DNA of 64,000 bases from Xylanibacter ruminicola (GTDB lineage: Bacteria; Bacteroidota; Bacteroidia; Bacteroidales; Bacteroidaceae): assembly GCF_900107775.1 (NCBI RefSeq), contig NZ_FNRF01000001.1, positions 806,001 through 870,000 on the forward strand, given 5' to 3'. Shown piece after piece: positions 58,973 to 64,000 of this stretch (position 1 is the stretch's first letter; every line of letters starts with the position of its first letter). The notes below the pieces were generated by a model. That model was not told the origin of the DNA. It did no database searches and saw nothing but the letters and a program-made list of their open reading frames with translations. A program made the translations under genes and the position numbers.

Positions 58973-59113
58973 CAAAGATACAAAATAATTATGTTATACA
59001 GTTGTAACGCAAGCATATTAGTAAGTAGTTGATTATCAGGAAACCTATGCCGTCATCAGATAATAATACCTTATACAATTCATAAGTTATCAAAGTATTT
59101 GCCAGTAGTTATG

Positions 59114-59121
59114 TAATTTTG
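59114..59121 (+). promoter_or_regulatory. -7 box of the GH27 gene
   Basis: TAATTTTG, 33 bases before the ATG at 59155. An ATG at 59119 in frame with the gene overlaps it and is not used. Confidence 0.5.
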
Positions 59122-59154
59122 CAGCATAAAATCAAATTAAAACTAACATCCAAA

Positions 59155-60744
59155 ATGAAACGAATACTATTATCAACACTTGTTGTCGCCTTTGCGATTG
59201 TAGCATCAGCAAGTAAGAAGAAGGGCCCTACAATGGGGTGGAGTTCATGGAATACTTTCGCAGTAAACATCTCTGAAGACATCATTAAAGGTCAAGCCGA
59301 TGCGATGGTGAACCAAGGATTGAAGGCCGTTGGTTATCAATACATTAATATCGATGATGGATTCCAGTACGGTCGTACGCCAGAAGGTAAGGTATGCATA
59401 CATCCTGAGCGATTTCCTAACGGGTTGAAAGTGGTGAGTGACTATATCCATTCGAAAGGACTCAAAGCTGGAATCTATAGTGATGCCGGTGACCTTACTT
59501 GTGGTAGTATCAGTAATGGTGATGTGAGGAATACAAATGTAGGTTTGTATGGCTATGAACAAGTGGATGCTGATTTCTACTTCAAGGAGTTAGAGTTCGA
59601 TTTTATTAAGGTAGATTATTGTGGTGGTAATCATCTGAGTCTTAATGAGCAAGAGCAATATACGCGTATCTCAAACGCCATTAAGAATACCGGTCGCGAT
59701 GTTGTGTTTAACATTTGCCGTTGGCGCTATCCAGGCGATTGGTGCCACTATGCTGCAAACTCTTGGCGTACCACGGGTGATATCCACGAGAGTTGGCAGT
59801 CGGTAAAGGACTTGGTAAACGAGAACCTCTATATGTCGGCCTATTGCTATAATGATACCTATAATGATATGGACATGTTGGAGGTAGGACGCTCGCTGAC
59901 AGCAGAAGAAGACAAAACTCATTTTGGCTTGTGGTGTATCATGGCAAGTCCGCTACTGATCGGTTGCAATATGGCTACTATTAATGAGCGTGCCTTGGAG
60001 TTGCTCAAGAACAAAGAGCTGATTGCCTTGAATCAGGATCTACTTCATTTGCAAGCCTATGTGATTCAGCATATTGGTGAAACTTATGTATTGGTTAAAG
60101 ACTTGCTGAAACTGCATGGTAACACCCGCGCAGTAGCGCTCTACAACCCTTCAGATAAGCCTGTAGAGATGTGTGTTGATTTCAGCGAGCTGGAGTTAGG
60201 TGGAAAGGTGTCTGTGCGCGACTTGTTCGAGCATAAGGAGTTAGGTAAGATGCAGAACTCGCTTACAGTTCTGGTTCCAGCCCATGCCACACGTATCTAT
60301 CGCCTGAAGGGCGAGAAGCGCCTTGAGCGCCGCGTTTATGAGGCTGAGACTGCTTTTCTGCACGATTATCAGCAGGTGGCTAATCATGAAGCCTTGGGTA
60401 CAGCTATCTATCTACCAGGCGATGGTGCCAGCGGTCGTATGTTTGCAGGTTGGTTAGGTCACCGTCGCAGTAACTATTTGGAGTGGAGAGATGTGTATGT
60501 GAAGAAAGGCGGTAACTATGTGGTAAAGTTCCGTGCAGGTTCTCAGGAAAAACGTTCATTCAACGTGGAAGTGAATGGTGAGACAGTTGGTACTGTAAGT
60601 GTGAATACCAATGACTGGAATCATTTCCAGGAGTTCGAGCTTACCCTCAAACTAAAGGCTGGCTCAAACCGTATCCAACTGTATAATGCAGATGCCTGGA
60701 TGCCGAATATCGACAATATGACTATATGTTCTAACAGCCTTTAG
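59155..60744 (+). CDS. GH27 alpha-galactosidase with C-terminal CBM6/35-like module
   Basis: 529 aa. Signal peptide (MKRILLSTLVVAFAIVASA). GH27 (alpha/beta)8 barrel with MGWSSWNTF near the start, YINIDDGFQ, nucleophile Asp in FIKVDYCGG (about 155-163) and acid/base Asp in YNDMDMLEVG (about 237-246). A beta-sandwich follows (about 300-385), then a module (about 390-529) that opens RVYEAETAFL and ends NRIQLYNADAWMPNIDNM, which resembles CBM6/35-type sugar-binding domains. It releases terminal alpha-galactose from plant galactosides or galactomannan. Lone gene, not in a PUL. Its stop lies in a hairpin shared with sufS. Confidence 0.92.
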   Translation: MKRILLSTLVVAFAIVASASKKKGPTMGWSSWNTFAVNISEDIIKGQADAMVNQGLKAVGYQYINIDDGFQYGRTPEGKVCIHPERFPNGLKVVSDYIHSKGLKAGIYSDAGDLTCGSISNGDVRNTNVGLYGYEQVDADFYFKELEFDFIKVDYCGGNHLSLNEQEQYTRISNAIKNTGRDVVFNICRWRYPGDWCHYAANSWRTTGDIHESWQSVKDLVNENLYMSAYCYNDTYNDMDMLEVGRSLTAEEDKTHFGLWCIMASPLLIGCNMATINERALELLKNKELIALNQDLLHLQAYVIQHIGETYVLVKDLLKLHGNTRAVALYNPSDKPVEMCVDFSELELGGKVSVRDLFEHKELGKMQNSLTVLVPAHATRIYRLKGEKRLERRVYEAETAFLHDYQQVANHEALGTAIYLPGDGASGRMFAGWLGHRRSNYLEWRDVYVKKGGNYVVKFRAGSQEKRSFNVEVNGETVGTVSVNTNDWNHFQEFELTLKLKAGSNRIQLYNADAWMPNIDNMTICSNSL

Positions 60745-60761
60745 TGGGGCTGTTAGAACAT
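60726..60761. terminator. Shared bidirectional hairpin of GH27 and sufS
   Basis: Perfect 14-bp inverted repeat ATGTTCTAACAGCC / GGCTGTTAGAACAT (60726-60739, 60748-60761) that covers both convergent stop codons (TAG at 60742-60744; TAA of sufS at 60753-60755). Short T stretches on both sides. Confidence 0.7.
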
Positions 60762-61973
60762 TTGTGACACACGACGGATGCCCGCTATAAGGGTATCAAT
60801 CTCTTCTTTTGTGTTATAAAGTGCGAACGAGGCGCGAACGGTGCCTGAGATGCCCAAACGGTCCATCAGTGGCTGTGCACAATGGTGACCAGTACGCACA
60901 GCAATGCCCAGACGGTCGAGTAGGGTACCCATATCCAGGTGGTGGATATCGCCAACGTTGAATGATACTACAGCATCTTTCTTCGATGCATCCATCGGAC
61001 CGTAGATCTTCATGCAGTCGATGGTCATCAGCTGCTCCATGCAGTAGCGGGTGAGTTCCTGCTCGTGCTGCTGGATGGCATCAATGCCGATAGCATCGAT
61101 ATATTCGATGGCCTTAGCCAGTCCGTGGGTAGCCACATAGTCGGGTGTGCCAGCCTCGAACTTGAATGGCAGGCGCTCAAAGGTGGTCTTCTCCCAAGTC
61201 ACTTTGTCAATCATCTCGCCGCCACCCTGATAGGGAGGCAACTTTTCCAGCCACTCTTCCTTTCCATACAGCACACCGATGCCGGTTGGTCCGTACATCT
61301 TATGACCGCTGAAAGCAAAGAAGTCGCAATCCATAGCCTGAACATCCACCTTGAAGTGTGGCGCACTTTGGGCACCATCCACCAGCACGGGGATGTTATG
61401 GGCGTGGGCTATCTTGATAATCTGCTCTACCGGATTTATTGTTCCCAGCACGTTGCTAACGTGGGCCACGCTCACGATCTTGGTCTTGGGAGTGATGAGT
61501 TGCTCCAGCTGGTCGATACACAAGATACCATCGTCGGTAATGGGGATGTGCTTTACCACAATGCCACGTTTCATGGCCTGTAACTGCCACGATACGATGT
61601 TCGAGTGGTGCTCCATCTCAGTTACAATCACCTCGTCGCCAGCCTGCATCTCGCTTTCGCAGAACGAGCTGGCCACCAGGTTAATGGCCTCGGTAGTACC
61701 ACGCGTAAAAATAATCTCCTCTATCTTGCGGGCATTAATAAACTCACGAACCTTTTCGCGAGCCGCCTCGTGCAGGTCGGTAGCCTGCTGCGACAGGTAG
61801 TGTACGCCACGATGCACGTTGGCATTCACGTTGAGATACTCGTCGCGCATGGCGTCGAGCACCATCAATGGCTTCTGTGTGGTAGCCGCGTTGTCCAGAT
61901 AAACCAGCGGCTTTTTATATACCTCGCGACCCAGGATAGGGAAATCTTCGCGTACCTTAATTATATTAAACAT
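60753..61973 (-). CDS. sufS: Cysteine desulfurase SufS
   Basis: 406 aa, PLP enzyme that takes sulfur from cysteine for Fe-S cluster assembly. Landmarks: YLDNAATTQKP near the N-terminus, TEMEHHSNIVSWQ (PLP-stacking His), FFAFSGHKMYGPTGIGVLYG with the PLP-binding Lys (about 228), and RTGHHCAQPLMDRLGISGTVRASF (in halves: RTGHHCAQP, SGTVRASFALYN) with the active-site Cys (about 364). Group II desulfurase form. It follows sufD by 24 bases, so it belongs to the suf operon. Confidence 0.96.
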   Translation of the reverse strand: MFNIIKVREDFPILGREVYKKPLVYLDNAATTQKPLMVLDAMRDEYLNVNANVHRGVHYLSQQATDLHEAAREKVREFINARKIEEIIFTRGTTEAINLVASSFCESEMQAGDEVIVTEMEHHSNIVSWQLQAMKRGIVVKHIPITDDGILCIDQLEQLITPKTKIVSVAHVSNVLGTINPVEQIIKIAHAHNIPVLVDGAQSAPHFKVDVQAMDCDFFAFSGHKMYGPTGIGVLYGKEEWLEKLPPYQGGGEMIDKVTWEKTTFERLPFKFEAGTPDYVATHGLAKAIEYIDAIGIDAIQQHEQELTRYCMEQLMTIDCMKIYGPMDASKKDAVVSFNVGDIHHLDMGTLLDRLGIAVRTGHHCAQPLMDRLGISGTVRASFALYNTKEEIDTLIAGIRRVSQMF

Positions 61974-61993
61974 TGAACTTTAAGCTTTGAACT
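61973..61993 (-). repeat. Heptad repeat directly upstream of sufS
   Basis: AGTTCAA, AGCTTAA, AGTTCAA on the minus strand, three 7-base units that fill most of the sufD-sufS gap and run into the sufS ATG. Confidence 0.7.
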
Positions 61994-61997
61994 GTTT

Positions 61998-63353
61998 TTA
62001 TTTGCAGAGTTTGCAGCCTGAGCATTTGTTCAGCTCGCCACGGAATCGCTTCTCTACCAGGTAGTGCAGGCGATCGCGTAGTGGCTCTAACTGCATGTGG
62101 TCGATAACCTCGTTGATAAAGGCATTCTGCAGCAGTACCTTAGCCTCCTGCAATGAAATGCCTCGCTGGCGCATGTAGAATAGGGCGGCATCGTTCAGCT
62201 GTCCAACGGTAGAACCGTGGGCACACTTCACGTCGTCGGCATAGATCTCCAGCATGGGCTGGGTGTACATGCGTGCCTCTTTGGTGGCAGTGAGGTTCTG
62301 ATTAGTCATCTGCGAGGTGGTTTTCTGAGCACCATGCTCAACCAGCACACGACCGGCAAAAGCACCTGTAGCCTTCTCGTCGAGTACATATTTGTACAGC
62401 TCCTGCGAGTTGCAGTGAGGCACCTTGTGAACTATCAGCGTGTTGTTATCTACGTGCTGCTGCTTGTCGGCAATCACACATCCGTAGCATTGGCACTCGG
62501 CACCCTCGCCACTGAAGGTCAGGTCAAGCTTGTTGCGGGTAATACCGTTGTGCAGGGTGATGACGTTGTGGTTTACACGACTGTTGGCCTGCTGGTCGAT
62601 ATATACGTTGCTTACGCGTACATTCTTATGATGCGTCTCCTCCATGCAATAGAGGTCTAACGATGCATTCTCGCCTACGTAAGCCTCGATAACCTGTGTG
62701 GCTAGGAAGTTACGGTCGTCGGCAGCATGATCGCAGAACAGCATTTTTATTTCGGCATTCTCTTCGAGTACAATCAGCACGCGACGGTTCACCATCAGGT
62801 CGGTCACAACATGCTGCGCGTTCTGTGGTGTTGCCTTCAGGATGTTAATCACCTGAATGGCGCGATCCACCTTCACGTTCTTGGGCACGTAAACCAGCAG
62901 TCCGTCCTGTGCCAGCATGGTGTTGAGTGCTGTAACAGCATCCTCGCCAGTCTTAGCCAGCTTGGTGTAGTACTTGCTCACCAGCTCAGGGTAATCGCGC
63001 ATAGAGCCGATCACAACGCCTTCAGGTAAGTGACCCTTCTGCTTGTCGTCGTGGTAGAACATATCGTTAACCACAAAGTACAGGCTTGTGCTCAGGTTGG
63101 GCACGTCGCAATGGAAAGCCTCGTAGGGATCCACAGGTATCTGCAGGCGATTCAGGTTCACACCGTAGTCGGGCTCAAACAGCTTCTGCATATCGGTGTA
63201 CTTGTATCTCTCCACCTTTTTCGAGGGGAAGCCCTGCTTGCGGAAGTCCTCAAAGGCCTGGTCGCGCACCACGTTCATCGACTCTGGGGCATGCTTGATA
63301 ATCATCTCGCGTGCCTGCTGATAGAGGTCAATATATTGTTGTTCGCTATTCAT
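61998..63353 (-). CDS. sufD: Fe-S cluster scaffold subunit SufD with Cys-rich tail
   Basis: 451 aa. SufD is part of the SufBCD complex that builds Fe-S clusters. It has an N-terminal helical region (about 1-90), and the SufB/SufD beta-helix core (about 130-410) with GEGAECQCYGC, TTSQMTNQNLTATKEARM (in part), YADDVKCAHGSTVGQLNDAALFY (in part: DVKCAHGSTVGQL) and RGISLQEAKVLL. The end is KCSGCKLCK (Cys444, 447, 450), an additional CxxCxxC tail not needed in the standard fold. Coupled to sufC by TAATG. Confidence 0.94.
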   Translation of the reverse strand: MNSEQQYIDLYQQAREMIIKHAPESMNVVRDQAFEDFRKQGFPSKKVERYKYTDMQKLFEPDYGVNLNRLQIPVDPYEAFHCDVPNLSTSLYFVVNDMFYHDDKQKGHLPEGVVIGSMRDYPELVSKYYTKLAKTGEDAVTALNTMLAQDGLLVYVPKNVKVDRAIQVINILKATPQNAQHVVTDLMVNRRVLIVLEENAEIKMLFCDHAADDRNFLATQVIEAYVGENASLDLYCMEETHHKNVRVSNVYIDQQANSRVNHNVITLHNGITRNKLDLTFSGEGAECQCYGCVIADKQQHVDNNTLIVHKVPHCNSQELYKYVLDEKATGAFAGRVLVEHGAQKTTSQMTNQNLTATKEARMYTQPMLEIYADDVKCAHGSTVGQLNDAALFYMRQRGISLQEAKVLLQNAFINEVIDHMQLEPLRDRLHYLVEKRFRGELNKCSGCKLCK

Positions 63354-64000
63354 TATTCCTCGCCTATTTCTTCCTTAATCCAATCGTAGCCGTGCTCCTG
63401 AATCTGTACAGCCAGCTCTGGGCCGCCTGTCTTCACGATACGTCCCTTGTACAGCACATGTACAAACTGGGGCTTAATCATTTCGAGCAGACGGTCGTAG
63501 TGGGTGATTACGATGCACGAAGTCTCAGGGGTCTGCAGTTTGTTTACACCCTCGGCCACAATACGCATAGCATCTACGTCAAGACCAGAGTCGGTCTCGT
63601 CGAGGATGCTCAGTTTGGGCTCCAGCATAGCCATCTGGAAAATCTCGTTGCGCTTCTTCTCACCACCGCTAAAACCCTCGTTAACCGAGCGGTTAGCCAG
63701 CTTCGAATCGAGCTCTACAATCTTACGCTTCTCGCGCTGCAGCTTCAGGAATTCGGCAGCGTTCATGGGCTCCAGGCCCTGATACTTGCGCTTCTCGTTG
63801 ATGGCAGCCTTCATAAAGTTGGTCATCGATACACCAGGAATCTCAACGGGATACTGGAACGAGAGGAACAAGCCCTCGTGGGCACGGTCCTCAGGCTTCA
63901 TCTCCAGCAGGTTCTTACCGTTGAAGAAAGCCTCGCCCTCGGTTACTTCGTAAAGTGGGTTACCCACCAGTACGGCGCTCAGGGTAGATTTTCCAGAACC
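63353..64000 (-). CDS. sufC: Fe-S assembly ATPase SufC (N-terminus beyond right edge)
   Basis: 216 codons visible, open at the window end, so about 35-40 N-terminal residues are missing. It begins within the Walker A (GSGKSTLSAVLVGNP), followed by Q-loop FLSFQYPVEIPGVS, ABC signature GFSGGEKKRNEIFQM, Walker B SILDETDSGLD and the switch His in IVITHYDRLL. It energises the SufBCD scaffold. Order is sufC-sufD-sufS on the minus strand, with sufB expected just beyond the right edge. Confidence 0.95.
   Translation of the reverse strand, partial: GSGKSTLSAVLVGNPLYEVTEGEAFFNGKNLLEMKPEDRAHEGLFLSFQYPVEIPGVSMTNFMKAAINEKRKYQGLEPMNAAEFLKLQREKRKIVELDSKLANRSVNEGFSGGEKKRNEIFQMAMLEPKLSILDETDSGLDVDAMRIVAEGVNKLQTPETSCIVITHYDRLLEMIKPQFVHVLYKGRIVKTGGPELAVQIQEHGYDWIKEEIGEE

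Overview
The window is a piece of a Bacteroidales chromosome, most likely Prevotella or a close relative. The evidence is a SusC/SusD pair with GH43 and GH105 enzymes, a FecR-type sigma/anti-sigma/receptor trio, a B-type fumarate reductase, and promoters of the Bacteroidetes form TTTG-N19-21-TAnnTTTG with almost no Shine-Dalgarno sequences. There is one tRNA (Leu, UAA) and no rRNA, IS element, CRISPR array or intact prophage.

Layout. 1-12957 is a polysaccharide utilisation locus (PUL): a heparinase-fold lyase cut by the window edge, GH105, SusD, SusC and a tandem GH43 enzyme on the minus strand, with a transmembrane AraC-type regulator diverging from them. The enzyme set points to type II arabinogalactan. 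The GH43 and susC promoters share the same two motifs at identical spacing, which makes a good candidate operator. 12954-14036 holds an ECF sigma factor and a membrane partner. 14249-17725 is frdCAB (fumarate reductase/succinate dehydrogenase). 18521-22721 is accessory: a cupin lipoprotein, then the Bacteroidales cassette amidase / smalltalk / HU-like / DUF4248 / VirE-type ATPase, then an unknown gene behind a structured leader. 23121-26838 is an ECF sigma / FecR-like anti-sigma / STN-containing outer-membrane receptor operon. 27057-30048 carries an AbiE type IV toxin-antitoxin pair with a striking 42-bp symmetric operator, a truncated Crp-like protein and a P-loop ATPase.

30278-46843 is mostly housekeeping: a Bcp peroxidase, DMT and SLC13 transporters, a HAD phosphatase, a hybrid Cache/TPR histidine kinase translationally coupled to an NMT1-like binding protein, argS, an RNase H, ribD, prmC-recX-comF, pyrE and argH. 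After tRNA-Leu, 47567-55153 is a run of tightly packed plus-strand genes: TPR lipoprotein, thioredoxin-fold lipoprotein, comM, Fur/Zur regulator, HAD, thioesterase, GH16, murQ and a short lipoprotein. 54920-56665 contains a radical SAM/SPASM enzyme flanked by two lipoproteins, an rSAM/lipoprotein system of unknown function. The right end has a DMT transporter, a DUF3237 protein, rnhB, a GH27 alpha-galactosidase and sufC-sufD-sufS.

The observations most worth following up are the shared PUL operator, the rSAM/lipoprotein trio, the AbiE dyad operator, the two-state leader at 22771-22870, and a recurrent pattern of 7-bp-period tandem repeats lying just upstream of start codons at five or more loci.
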